DNA of 64,000 nucleotides from Bog-473 sp963777485. GTDB taxonomy: Bacteria; Actinomycetota; Acidimicrobiia; Acidimicrobiales; RAAP-2. Positions 25,858 through 33,979 of this stretch are shown piece by piece. The notes under the pieces were generated by a model that was not told where the DNA came from, made no database searches, and saw only the letters and a program-made list of their open reading frames with translations. Location: NCBI GenBank assembly GCA_963777485.1, contig CAVZQP010000004.1, positions 558,001 to 622,000 of the forward strand, in the 5' to 3' direction. A program made the position numbers and the translations under genes. Each line of letters opens with the position of its first letter. Position 1 is the first letter of the stretch.

Positions 25858-27413
25858 CCATGGAGGGGAGCACCCAAGAGCCCGCACGTCTGACCCTGTG
25901 GAATCCGTTGGCGCCGATCGGGCGATCGTGGCGTCGTCTGCGGCGCCGCCCGCGGGCCACGCAGATCCGCACCGCGCTCATCATTGTGGCGATCGTCGTG
26001 GGCCTCGTGGCCTGGGTGGCCTTCGCCCCCTCGGGGACCCCGGGCGGGGCGGGTGCGGCCGGCGCGGCCGAGGTGGCGAGCGCAGCGAGCACGACGGCGA
26101 CTCCGGTGAGCCAGGCCAGCACGAGCACGCGCGGCGTCTCGACGACAGAGATCAATGTCGTGTTCCCCGTCGTCGCCGTCAACAGCCAGGCGGGCAAGTT
26201 CGGCTTCGCGACCGACAAGGAGTACAACGAGCAGGTTCCCGCCATCAACCTCTACGTGGACCAGATCAACAAGGGGGGCGGGATCAACGGCCGCAAGATC
26301 AACCCGATGATCGTCCAGTTCGATCCGAGCAACGAGGCCAACGACCAGGCGCTGTGCCGGCAATGGACCCAGGGCAGCCCCGGCGTCTTCGCCGTCGTCG
26401 ACGGCATCGGCACCTGGATCGGTCCCGACCAACTCTGCGTGACCCAGCAGGGACAGACGCCCCTGATCAGCGCGTGGTCGACGACCACCAACTGGACGAA
26501 CCTCGGCTCGCCCTATCTGTGGTGGACCGGGGCCGACATGGCGCCCGTCCTGGCCGCGACCGTGCAGTGGGGTCTCAGCTCCGGCCGCCTCGGTCATGGC
26601 AAGAAGGTCGGCATCGTCGTGTCCGACCAGGCGCCCGACCAGGCCGCGATGAACGACTACCTGCTGCCGGACCTGAGGAAGGCGGGCATCACGCCGATGG
26701 TCGAGACCGTTGCGGCCGGGTTGAACGAGACCGCGTCCACGAGCTCGGACGCGCAGTTGGCGGTGGAGAAGTTCAAGGCCGCGGGCGTGCAGTCGGTCTT
26801 CCCGCTCATCTACGAACCGGCGTTCTTCCCCTTCATTGGTGCGGAGAACTCCCAGCAGTACTACCCCCAGCTCCTCCTGAGCGACTACCAGTCGACCATC
26901 GAGACGGCGCTGGGCCTGATCCCGGTCCCCTACGAGGCCGCGCTGAACGGGCAGGAGGGCGTGACGACCGCGACGCTCGGGGGCTTCGACGACGCGCGTC
27001 CGCAAAGCCGGGGTGGCTACGACCCCGGCGTGCGCTCCTGCTACGAGACGTGGCACGCCTACCACCCCAAGCCCATCGCTGGGACCGAGAGCTCCTACAT
27101 CGAGGAGCAGGGTCCCATCCAGGCCTGGTGCGGGGCCATCCGCCTGTTCGCCCAGGCGGCGAAGAACGCCGGCCCGGGCCTGAACCGGCGCACCTTTGTG
27201 ACCGCGATGTCCAAGATCACGAATTTCCCCGGCACACTGTCGCCGACCTGGACCTTCGGGGCGGACAAGTTCTACGGCCCGAGCAGCTACCAGGTGGTCA
27301 AGGTGCACAACAACGTCCCGCCCTCGTCACAGTGCAAGCTCAAGACGAACCACAAGCCACAGGGCACCTGCTGGGTGACGGTCCAGGGCTTCAAGCCGCT
27401 CCCGGCGGGCTGA
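25854..27413 (+). CDS. Type 1 periplasmic-binding-protein-like substrate receptor of the importer
   Basis: 519-aa extracytoplasmic receptor (LivK/Peripla_BP_6 type). An arginine-rich start is followed by one hydrophobic segment (about 40-62), then a low-complexity Ala/Thr/Ser linker and the receptor from about residue 95 (EINVVFPVVAVNSQAG, then INLYVDQINKGGGINGRK). No lipobox is seen, so it is probably membrane-anchored by the N-terminal helix. Start is GTG 25854 (overlapping the LivG stop) or ATG 25860. Ligand unknown; the operon context argues for a sugar-derived ligand although the family mostly binds amino acids and amides. Confidence 0.9.
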   Translation: MTMEGSTQEPARLTLWNPLAPIGRSWRRLRRRPRATQIRTALIIVAIVVGLVAWVAFAPSGTPGGAGAAGAAEVASAASTTATPVSQASTSTRGVSTTEINVVFPVVAVNSQAGKFGFATDKEYNEQVPAINLYVDQINKGGGINGRKINPMIVQFDPSNEANDQALCRQWTQGSPGVFAVVDGIGTWIGPDQLCVTQQGQTPLISAWSTTTNWTNLGSPYLWWTGADMAPVLAATVQWGLSSGRLGHGKKVGIVVSDQAPDQAAMNDYLLPDLRKAGITPMVETVAAGLNETASTSSDAQLAVEKFKAAGVQSVFPLIYEPAFFPFIGAENSQQYYPQLLLSDYQSTIETALGLIPVPYEAALNGQEGVTTATLGGFDDARPQSRGGYDPGVRSCYETWHAYHPKPIAGTESSYIEEQGPIQAWCGAIRLFAQAAKNAGPGLNRRTFVTAMSKITNFPGTLSPTWTFGADKFYGPSSYQVVKVHNNVPPSSQCKLKTNHKPQGTCWVTVQGFKPLPAG

Positions 27414-28429
27414 TCACGACGGCCGGGCCGAACGGGGGATCGACTCGAGCGGGACGGGCCGCCGTGCTCTGTGCCGCCGTGGGGCTGGTGGTGGCGTCGT
27501 GCGGCGGGAGCCCGTCCGGGCGGACCGGATCGGGTCCGACGACGCAGGGCGCGCGGTCGACCACGAGCTCGACGACAGGCCCGACGCCGACCGGCGCGTC
27601 GACCACCACCGCCGCGGTGGCCAGCGCAGCCCAGCCCTGCGGCGGCACGTCGGCGGCGCCGGCCCACTACCAGCACGTGGTCTGGATCTGGATGGAGAAC
27701 CACACGTGGGGCGACGTGTTCGGCAACTCTGCGGCGCCGTACCTGAACACCCTCGCCGGCAAGTGCGGGACCGACTCGGACTACGCGTCGGTCGGGTCGC
27801 CCTCGCTGCCCAATTACCTGGGGGCCACATCGGGCTCGACCCAGGGTGTCGCCGACGACGGTGATCCCGCGGCCCACACCTTCACCGTGGACAACCTGTT
27901 CCGGCAGGTGCGCGCCGCGGGCGGCACCGAGCGCAGCTTCGTCGAATCGATGCCCTCACCGTGCAGCCTCGTCTCCGCCGGCTCCTACGCGGCGAAGCAC
28001 AACCCGGCCGTCTACTACGCCGGCAGCGGCGATCGAACGGCGTGCCAGGCCGACGACCTCCCGTTCAGCTCGTTCTCGAGCGTGCTCAACGGTGGCCAGC
28101 TGCCGACGTTCACGTCGATCACCCCCAACACCTGCGACGACATGCACGACTGCCCGGTCGCCACGGGCGATCAGTGGCTGGCGGCGTGGGTGCCGAAGAT
28201 CCTCGACTCGGCGTCCTATCGAGACGGCACCACCGCGCTGATCATCGTGTGGGACGAGCCCACGCAGCTCGCAAACGTCGTGGTGGCGCCCAGCGTGCGG
28301 CCTGGCACCACGTCCGGCACGGCAGTGAACCACTACTCGCTGTTGCGCGCCACGGAGGAGATGCTCGGCCTGCCGCTCCTCGGTCAGGCCGGAGCCGCGC
28401 CCGATCTGCGCTCCGCCGTGGGAATCTGA
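27410..28429 (+). CDS. Secreted phosphoesterase lipoprotein (PF04185, acid phosphatase/AcpA-like)
   Basis: Alkaline-phosphatase-superfamily hydrolase of about 339 aa. The core starts QHVVWIWMENHTWGDVFG with the metal-binding E-N, and IIVWDEP lies near the end. The N-terminus is a lipoprotein signal: Arg-containing region, VLCAAVGLVVAS and then Cys, followed by a long Ser/Thr linker. No ATG, GTG or TTG gives a good signal: GTG 27464 would remove all positive charges, GTG 27332 lies far inside the receptor gene. The CTG at 27410 overlapping the receptor stop as CTGA fits best. Last gene of the operon. Confidence 0.8.
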   Translation: MITTAGPNGGSTRAGRAAVLCAAVGLVVASCGGSPSGRTGSGPTTQGARSTTSSTTGPTPTGASTTTAAVASAAQPCGGTSAAPAHYQHVVWIWMENHTWGDVFGNSAAPYLNTLAGKCGTDSDYASVGSPSLPNYLGATSGSTQGVADDGDPAAHTFTVDNLFRQVRAAGGTERSFVESMPSPCSLVSAGSYAAKHNPAVYYAGSGDRTACQADDLPFSSFSSVLNGGQLPTFTSITPNTCDDMHDCPVATGDQWLAAWVPKILDSASYRDGTTALIIVWDEPTQLANVVVAPSVRPGTTSGTAVNHYSLLRATEEMLGLPLLGQAGAAPDLRSAVGI

Positions 28430-28447
28430 CGCCTCGCGCGCGTCCGC

Positions 28448-29080
28448 CTAGAGCCAGCTGAGCGTCCCCGCCGTCAGGAGCACCAGGACGCCCACGCCGC
28501 ACAGCAACAGCGGCACCGCCACCGCTCCGAGACGGGTCATGACGTCGCGAGCCCGCGGATGGCGGCCGGCAGCCAGGATCGCCGCAGTAACCCCGACCTC
28601 ACCGGCCACGAACACCAGCGCGACCGCCGAGAGCTTGCTGATACCCCCCTGGCGGAAGAGGGGGATGTAGACGGCCAGGTTGTCGCCACCCGCCGCGAGG
28701 GTGACCAGCGCGGCCGCCGTCAGGCTGCGCCCCACGGCACGGTCGGTGGCCCGCCGGCGCCGCCAACGCGACCCCGTGTGCTCCCTGGCGGGGTCCTGGC
28801 GCGCCACCAGGCCGATCAGGCCGTGCACGCCGATGGCCAGTGGAACGAAGCCGAGGAGGCCTACCGCCGCCGGCGAGAACTCGAACAGCAGGGCGGCCGC
28901 CGCGGCGGCGATGCAGACGATGGCGACGAAGCCCACCACCTGTCCGGCCGCGATCCGACGCGCCCGCTCGAGCGGCGCGCCGGCCACCAAGGTGGCGGTC
29001 ACGACCGTGTTGTCGATGTTGGTGCCGACGAACGCGGCTGCCGCAATGCCGACGTCGGCCCAGAAGCCAGCCGCGGCCAA
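28448..29080 (-). CDS. CadD-family cadmium/threonine-type membrane transporter
   Basis: 210-aa membrane protein with five or six hydrophobic segments. The N-terminal motif AAFVGTNIDNTVV matches the TNIDN/D signature of the CadD family, and AAGGDNLAVYIPLF repeats it in the second half, as in that family. CadD proteins are linked to cadmium resistance. The only standard start near the domain is TTG at 29080; an in-frame CTG at 29092 overlaps the TauD stop as CTGA. Translated after the dioxygenase on the same strand and convergent with the phosphoesterase gene. Confidence 0.8.
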   Translation of the reverse strand: MAAAGFWADVGIAAAAFVGTNIDNTVVTATLVAGAPLERARRIAAGQVVGFVAIVCIAAAAAALLFEFSPAAVGLLGFVPLAIGVHGLIGLVARQDPAREHTGSRWRRRRATDRAVGRSLTAAALVTLAAGGDNLAVYIPLFRQGGISKLSAVALVFVAGEVGVTAAILAAGRHPRARDVMTRLGAVAVPLLLCGVGVLVLLTAGTLSWL

Positions 29081-29088
29081 AAGGGCGG

Positions 29089-29946
29089 TCAGGATGCGGG
29101 CAACGGCATCGCCGGCCCGAAGGGCTTGTCTCCCCGCAGGGTCACGCGGTGCGCAAAGCGGGCAGCGTCGCCGTAGTCGTCGAGCGCGTAGTGCAAAGTC
29201 GCCCGGTTGTCCCAGAACGCCACCGAACCCGCGCGCCAACGGAAGCGGCAGGTGTATTCCGGCGTGATGCAGTGGTTGTAGAGCATCTCGAGGACAGCGT
29301 TGCTCTCGTTGTCGGACAGCCCGAAGATCTGCCGGGTGAACTGCCGGTTGACGAAGATGCCGTTGCGCCCGTTCTCCGGATGGGTCCGTACGACCGGGTG
29401 GAGCGCAGGGAGCAGTTTCTCCTGCCACACGCCGTCCCATTCGTACCCGCCCCGCTCGGCCACATCCGCCGCGAACCACGGATCGTGATGGATGGCGATC
29501 AATCGGTCGCACATGGCGCGCACCGGGTCGGCCAGGCCGTCGTAGGCGTCCTGCAGGCTCGCCCACATGGTGTCGCCGCCGACCTCGGGCGCCTCGAGCA
29601 TGTAGAGGATCGAGCCCATGGCCGGGGTCTGCAGGAAGGTGACGTCGGTGTGCCACCAGCTGGCTCGGTCGACCTTGCCGTCGATGGCCAGCACCTCTGG
29701 ACTCTCGTCGATCGACGGCAGCACCGGGTGGGCTTCGGTCACGGTGCCGAACTGGCGGGCGAAGTCGGCCTGCTGTTCCGCCGTCAGGGACTGGTCACGG
29801 AAGAAGATGACGTGGTGGGTGTTCCAGGCGAGGCGGATCGCCGCCACTGCGTCGGGAGCCAGGGGGGCCGACAGGTCCACGCCCGAGATCTCCGCACCGA
29901 TCTTCGGTGAGATCGGGTGGACACCGACTGAAGTGGCGACGGTCAC
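29089..29946 (-). CDS. TauD/TfdA-family Fe(II)/2-oxoglutarate dioxygenase
   Basis: 285-aa oxygenase similar to taurine, alkylsulfate or 2,4-D dioxygenases. The iron-binding H-x-D is in SWWHTDVTF (about 97) and the distal His in ARFAHRVTLRGD near the C-terminus; the 2-oxoglutarate-binding Arg is probably in the same stretch. The N-terminus SPKIGAEISGVDLS is typical. Start is GTG 29946, which begins the domain, with GGGAG just before it; the frame is open to 29991. Sulfonate, sulfate ester or herbicide-like substrates cannot be separated from sequence. Confidence 0.9.
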   Translation of the reverse strand: MTVATSVGVHPISPKIGAEISGVDLSAPLAPDAVAAIRLAWNTHHVIFFRDQSLTAEQQADFARQFGTVTEAHPVLPSIDESPEVLAIDGKVDRASWWHTDVTFLQTPAMGSILYMLEAPEVGGDTMWASLQDAYDGLADPVRAMCDRLIAIHHDPWFAADVAERGGYEWDGVWQEKLLPALHPVVRTHPENGRNGIFVNRQFTRQIFGLSDNESNAVLEMLYNHCITPEYTCRFRWRAGSVAFWDNRATLHYALDDYGDAARFAHRVTLRGDKPFGPAMPLPAS

Positions 29947-30023
29947 CTCCCAATTCTGCCCCAGTTCGTGGTCCCCTACATTGGCCCGCACACAGGGCGG
30001 GCCGACGAGGGAAGGGGCCGAGC

Positions 30024-31097
30024 ATGAGCACCGACGACGCAGGACCCCTCTTCGTTCCGCCCGTTCGCAACTACTCGTCCTGGTACCAGTGGATGGCCCG
30101 GTTGGCCGCCACCGAGCACGAGGACCCGCTTCCCGAGGGCGAGCCCGACCCTGCGGCGATCCCCGCCTGGGTGGAGCGTGCTCGCGCCCGCCTCGTCGAG
30201 CTCATGGGCCCCGAGCCGTCCCCGGTGCCGCTGAACGTCGAGACGCTCGAGTCCGTCGCATGTGACGGCTATCGCCGCGACAAGGTTGTCTTCGACACGG
30301 AGGACACGATGTCGGTGCCGGCCTACCTCCTCGTCCCCGACGCCCGGGCCGGCGCTCCGCCGGGCGCGGCCGTGCTCGCCTGCCACGGCCACGGACCAGG
30401 CAAGGGGCAGGTCGTCGGCCTGGAGCACACGGACATGCCCAATGCCGACTACGGGCTCCAACTGGCGCGCCGGGGTTACGTCGTCCTGGCGCCCGACCTG
30501 CGGTGCTTCGGCGAGCGTCTCGACTGGAACCCCGAGGATCACTACGCGTGCGACACCAACCTGGTGCACGCCGCCATGGCGGGGTGGAACCCCCTCGCGC
30601 AGAACGTCTGGGACCTGATGCGATCGCTCGACGTGTTGGCGGAACACCCCCTTGTCGATCCGGGCCGGATGGGCATGGTCGGGATCAGCTACGGGGGCAC
30701 GGTCACGCTGTTCACGGCCGCCCTCGACGAGCGGGTCGCCGCGGCCGTCGTCAGCGGTTACTTCTCGTCGTGGGCGGAGAGCCACAAGATGCCCTGGAAC
30801 ATGTGCGGGTCACAGATCCTGTTCGGCATGCTGGGCCGGCTGGAGCACGAGGACCTGGGCGCCCTCGTCGCGCCGCGTCCGCTCCTGGTCGAGACGGGCA
30901 CCGAGGACCTGCTGTTCCCGGTTGCCGCGGCGACCGAATCGGTGCGGCGTTCCCGTCTCGTCTACGAAGCTGGTCGTGCGTCGGACCGGCTGGTGCACGA
31001 CGTGTTCGAGGGCGGCCACCAGTGGCACGGCACCGAAGCACTGCCCTTCCTGGACCGCTGGCTCGCGCACGACCCCCTAGATGGCGCAGCCGGCTGA
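30024..31097 (+). CDS. Alpha/beta hydrolase (dienelactone hydrolase/acetylxylan esterase-like)
   Basis: 357-aa serine hydrolase. AVLACHGHGPGKG forms the oxyanion region, nucleophile Ser is in GMVGISYGGTV (about 220), the acid is probably Asp in ETGTEDLLFPV, and the His is in FEGGHQWHG (about 333). Two-domain size with an N-terminal helical cap, as in large acetyl-xylan esterase or DLH-like enzymes. ATG with GGAAGGGG upstream. Divergent from the TauD gene by 77 bp. Confidence 0.88.
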   Translation: MSTDDAGPLFVPPVRNYSSWYQWMARLAATEHEDPLPEGEPDPAAIPAWVERARARLVELMGPEPSPVPLNVETLESVACDGYRRDKVVFDTEDTMSVPAYLLVPDARAGAPPGAAVLACHGHGPGKGQVVGLEHTDMPNADYGLQLARRGYVVLAPDLRCFGERLDWNPEDHYACDTNLVHAAMAGWNPLAQNVWDLMRSLDVLAEHPLVDPGRMGMVGISYGGTVTLFTAALDERVAAAVVSGYFSSWAESHKMPWNMCGSQILFGMLGRLEHEDLGALVAPRPLLVETGTEDLLFPVAAATESVRRSRLVYEAGRASDRLVHDVFEGGHQWHGTEALPFLDRWLAHDPLDGAAG

Positions 31098-31103
31098 GGC
31101 CGG

Positions 31104-31334
31104 TCAGCTCGCGGTCGAGCCTGCTCCCGGGTCATCGCCTGGGCCGCGCCGTTGCGCCGCGCCGCGCAGCACGTCGTCGAGCGACGGCGCGGGAGCATGC
31201 TCGTCGTGGTCGACGCGGGTGACCGGCGTCGTCTTCTCCTCCCGCTCGTCGCGGGTGCGCTCGGTGGCCCGTCCCCCGAACCAGGCCCGCCAACGCGTGA
31301 AGACACCGTGACCGGACCGGGCCTCCCCGGGCAC
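31104..31334 (-). CDS. Small hypothetical protein
   Basis: 76-aa basic/acidic protein without recognisable family. The middle has W-R-A-W-F-G-G and a charged run R-T-R-D-E-R-E-E-K. Support is positional: its GTG overlaps the stop of the upstream LCP-like gene by one base (TAGTG), and it fills the gap up to the convergent esterase gene. It could be spurious. Confidence 0.4.
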   Translation of the reverse strand: MPGEARSGHGVFTRWRAWFGGRATERTRDEREEKTTPVTRVDHDEHAPAPSLDDVLRGAAQRRGPGDDPGAGSTAS

Positions 31335-32131
31335 TAGAGGAAACTGCGCAGAACCGTGGGAAACGCCGATGCGAGGACGACCGTGCCATGGACGTCCTTG
31401 GAGGTCGGGACCGAGACGGGGTGCGCAGTGGGGACGTTCATCAAGGAGAGGACGGCCGCCACCGGGGTGCCGGGTCCCAGATAGATGTGCGAAGCGACCT
31501 GCTCGAGCAGGGTGGTGGTGCCCGTTGGATCCGAGATGAGGGACGTGACGGAGAGCTTGCCCGTCGCCAGCTTGCCGAGATTCGAGTTCGGGTCGACCAT
31601 CTGCAGGTCCACGCCGACGTAATGCGTCACCGGGATGCCGAGCTGATCGAGCCCCGCGATGATGGCGTCGGGTTTGTGCAAGCTGAGCGCGTCGATGGCC
31701 GCCTTGTGACCCCCCGCGAGAGGCAGGGCGAGCGAGCTGGGGATCTTGAGCACGTTGGTGTGCGAACCGGTGTCGTGGAAGACGAACACCTGCTCGAAGT
31801 GATCCGGGCCCCTGACGATGGCGAGCAGGTCGTTCTTGCCCTTGGCCAACAGCGAGGCCGGCACCACGACATGGTGCACCGCGTGGTCGATCTTGTAGAT
31901 CCCGATGCCTATCCAGGCGGCGACCGACGCGATGAGGACGAACAGCGTGCCGCCGACAGCGATCAGCACGCGGCGCAGTCGCCTCCGCTTGCGCCTCCCG
32001 CCGCTACCAGCGGCCGCGACATCGGTGCCGACCGGCGCAGCCGGGACCCGAAGCCCCGTGGCGACAGCGATCGTCAATTTTCCCCCCGTCGAGCGGCCCG
32101 GCCACCGGCCCGGCGGTCCCCCTGATCCCAT
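31334..32131 (-). CDS. Membrane-anchored LytR-CpsA-Psr-like protein, divergent
   Basis: 265-aa protein: disordered N-terminus, basic stretch G-R-R-K-R-R-R-L-R-R, one transmembrane helix (about 54-76), then an extracytoplasmic domain. That domain recalls the LCP fold (LLAIVRGPDHF, then TNVLKIPSSLALPLAGGHKAAIDAL and GIPVTHYVGVDLQ), which in LCP enzymes attaches polymers to peptidoglycan. The conserved Arg/Asp residues that bind the pyrophosphate lipid in true LCP enzymes are not evident, and the protein is short. The assignment is therefore tentative. Confidence 0.6.
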   Translation of the reverse strand: MGSGGPPGRWPGRSTGGKLTIAVATGLRVPAAPVGTDVAAAGSGGRRKRRRLRRVLIAVGGTLFVLIASVAAWIGIGIYKIDHAVHHVVVPASLLAKGKNDLLAIVRGPDHFEQVFVFHDTGSHTNVLKIPSSLALPLAGGHKAAIDALSLHKPDAIIAGLDQLGIPVTHYVGVDLQMVDPNSNLGKLATGKLSVTSLISDPTGTTTLLEQVASHIYLGPGTPVAAVLSLMNVPTAHPVSVPTSKDVHGTVVLASAFPTVLRSFL

Positions 32132-32207
32132 CTCGAAAGCTACGGAGTCGGCATTGCCCTGCCGTTGCCCGCCGGGTTCGATGTGGTTGCCGTGATCGGA
32201 AAGAGGC

Positions 32208-32978
32208 TCAGTCCGGAAGCAACCGCGCCGAATCGGGCTCGAGGTGGATCGTCGCGTGGGACACGGTCCGTAGGGCGGAAGCGGGACAGCTGGTCGCGAT
32301 CGGGCCGGTCAGCGCATCGTGCACCGGTCGGGCCTTGCGGCCCTCGGGGACGATCGCAAACACCCGCCCGGCCCGGAGCAACGCCGGGATGGTCACCGTG
32401 ATCGCCTCAGCGGGGACCGCTTCGAGGCTGGGGAAGTGCCCCTCGTTGACCTGCTGGGCCCGGCAGGCCGCATCGAGCTCCACCACCTTCACGTCCAAGG
32501 GGTCGGAGAAGTCCGCCACGGGTGGGTCGTTGAAAGCGAGGTGCCCGTTCTCGCCGATGCCGAGGCAGCACAGGTCGAGGGGGTGCCGGCGCAGCAACGC
32601 CGCATAGCGATCGCTCTCCGCCGTCGCGTCGCCGAGACCCTCGACGTAGTGCGCTGCCTTCGGGTGTGCCGGCCGGGTGATGCGCGTGCGGATCCAGTGT
32701 TGGAAGCCGGCGGGGTGGTCGGGTCCGATGCCCACGTACTCGTCCATGTGGAAGACGACGGTGTCGGACCATGGCACGCCAGCGGTCTCGTGGACCAGGG
32801 CGTGGACGAATGCCAGTTGCGAATTGCCCGTGGCGAACATGGCGTGGGCGGTACCTCGCGCCGCGACAGCAGCGCGCAGGACTTCTGCGGCCTCCTCGGC
32901 GGCGGCGCGCGCCAGCGTCTCCGCGTCGCGGTGCACGTGCACCGTGGCCTCTCCGGCCTGCATCGTTCCTGGTCGCAC
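32208..32978 (-). CDS. nagB: Glucosamine-6-phosphate deaminase/isomerase family
   Basis: 256-aa enzyme of the NagB family, which converts glucosamine-6-phosphate to fructose-6-phosphate plus ammonia in amino-sugar catabolism. Phosphate/substrate motifs are clear: MFATGNSQLAF (about 47-57), VFHMDEYVG (about 75-83) and LGIGENGHLAFNDPP (about 138-152) with the catalytic His. GTG start at 32978. Divergent from threonine dehydratase with 40 bp between; no nagA or nagE is adjacent, so substrate could be another 6-phospho sugar. Confidence 0.88.
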   Translation of the reverse strand: MRPGTMQAGEATVHVHRDAETLARAAAEEAAEVLRAAVAARGTAHAMFATGNSQLAFVHALVHETAGVPWSDTVVFHMDEYVGIGPDHPAGFQHWIRTRITRPAHPKAAHYVEGLGDATAESDRYAALLRRHPLDLCCLGIGENGHLAFNDPPVADFSDPLDVKVVELDAACRAQQVNEGHFPSLEAVPAEAITVTIPALLRAGRVFAIVPEGRKARPVHDALTGPIATSCPASALRTVSHATIHLEPDSARLLPD

Positions 32979-33018
32979 GGGTTCAGCATGCCAGTCGCGC
33001 GTGGGACAGACTGGTTCG

Positions 33019-33978
33019 GTGCGCGACGTCGAGGTCCCGAGCCCCGCTGACCTGGAAGCGGCATGGAAGGCCGTGCGCCGCTACCTGCCGGTCACGCCGG
33101 TCGTGGCTGTCCCGCAACTCGGACCGTCCGTCTCGGTGAAGCTCGAGACCGTCCAGCCGACGGGCTCGTTCAAAGTACGCGGCGGGCTCGCAGCCGTGGC
33201 CGCGACCCACGAGGAAGAACCCGGGCGCGCCGTCGTCGCCTCCTCGGCCGGCAACCATGGGCTCGGGCTTGCCTTCGCGGCGTCCAATCTCGGCGCGCAG
33301 GTGACGGTCGTTGTGCCCACGGGCGCCTCGGCGGCGAAGGTCGCCGCGCTCCAGCAGTTCGACGTCCGGCTCGTCCTCCACGGTGAGGGCTACCGCGAAG
33401 CCGAGACGCACGCGCTCGAGCTCGCGGGGCGTGAAGGCAGCCGTTACGTGTCCCCCTACAACGATCCCGACGTCATCGCCGGTCAGGCGACGCTGGCGGC
33501 CGAGTTGGTGGAGCAGGTGCCCGACCTGGGCACCGTCGTCGTGCCATGCGGGGGCGGCGGCCTGCTCGCGGGTGTGATCCTCGGGCTCGAAGGCCATGAC
33601 GTGCGCATAGTCGGCGTCGAGTCGGAGGCGTCGCCCTCAATGAGCACCGCGCTCGCCGCGGGCGCCATCGTTCCGATCAACGTGGAGCCCACGGTCGCCG
33701 ACGGCCTGGCCGGCAACCTCGAGCCGGGCGCGGTCACCGTCGGTGTCGCGTTGTCGCACGGCGTGCAGGTGCTCACCGTGAGCGAGGCGGACATCCGCTC
33801 CGCCATGGCCTTCGCGGCCCACAAGATGGGCTTCGTCATCGAGGGTGCCGGCGCGGTCGGCATCGCCGCGTTGCGGAGCGGTGTCGTGACCCCCGACCCG
33901 GGCGGAGGGGAGACGGTCGTCATCCTCACCGGGCGCAACGTCGCGCCGAAGCTGTTGTCGGAGGTCCTCCATTCCTGA
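33019..33978 (+). CDS. Threonine/serine dehydratase family PLP enzyme
   Basis: 319-aa fold-type II PLP enzyme (threonine ammonia-lyase-like), catabolic size with no ACT domain. PLP Lys52 is in QPTGSFKVRGG, the substrate loop is SSAGNHGLGLA, and the phosphate loop is CGGGGLLAGV (about 175). By family it deaminates threonine or serine, or racemises serine. GTG at 33019 begins the domain; the frame is open to 32677 but that part is antisense to nagB. The following hydrolase starts 1 nt after the stop. Confidence 0.88.
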   Translation: MRDVEVPSPADLEAAWKAVRRYLPVTPVVAVPQLGPSVSVKLETVQPTGSFKVRGGLAAVAATHEEEPGRAVVASSAGNHGLGLAFAASNLGAQVTVVVPTGASAAKVAALQQFDVRLVLHGEGYREAETHALELAGREGSRYVSPYNDPDVIAGQATLAAELVEQVPDLGTVVVPCGGGGLLAGVILGLEGHDVRIVGVESEASPSMSTALAAGAIVPINVEPTVADGLAGNLEPGAVTVGVALSHGVQVLTVSEADIRSAMAFAAHKMGFVIEGAGAVGIAALRSGVVTPDPGGGETVVILTGRNVAPKLLSEVLHS

Positions 33979-33979
33979 G

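Noticed and set aside
25655..27331. Upstream open extension of the phosphoesterase frame
   Set aside because: It overlaps the receptor gene, is Arg/Gly/Asp-rich and has no homology pattern; the lipoprotein signal begins near 27410.
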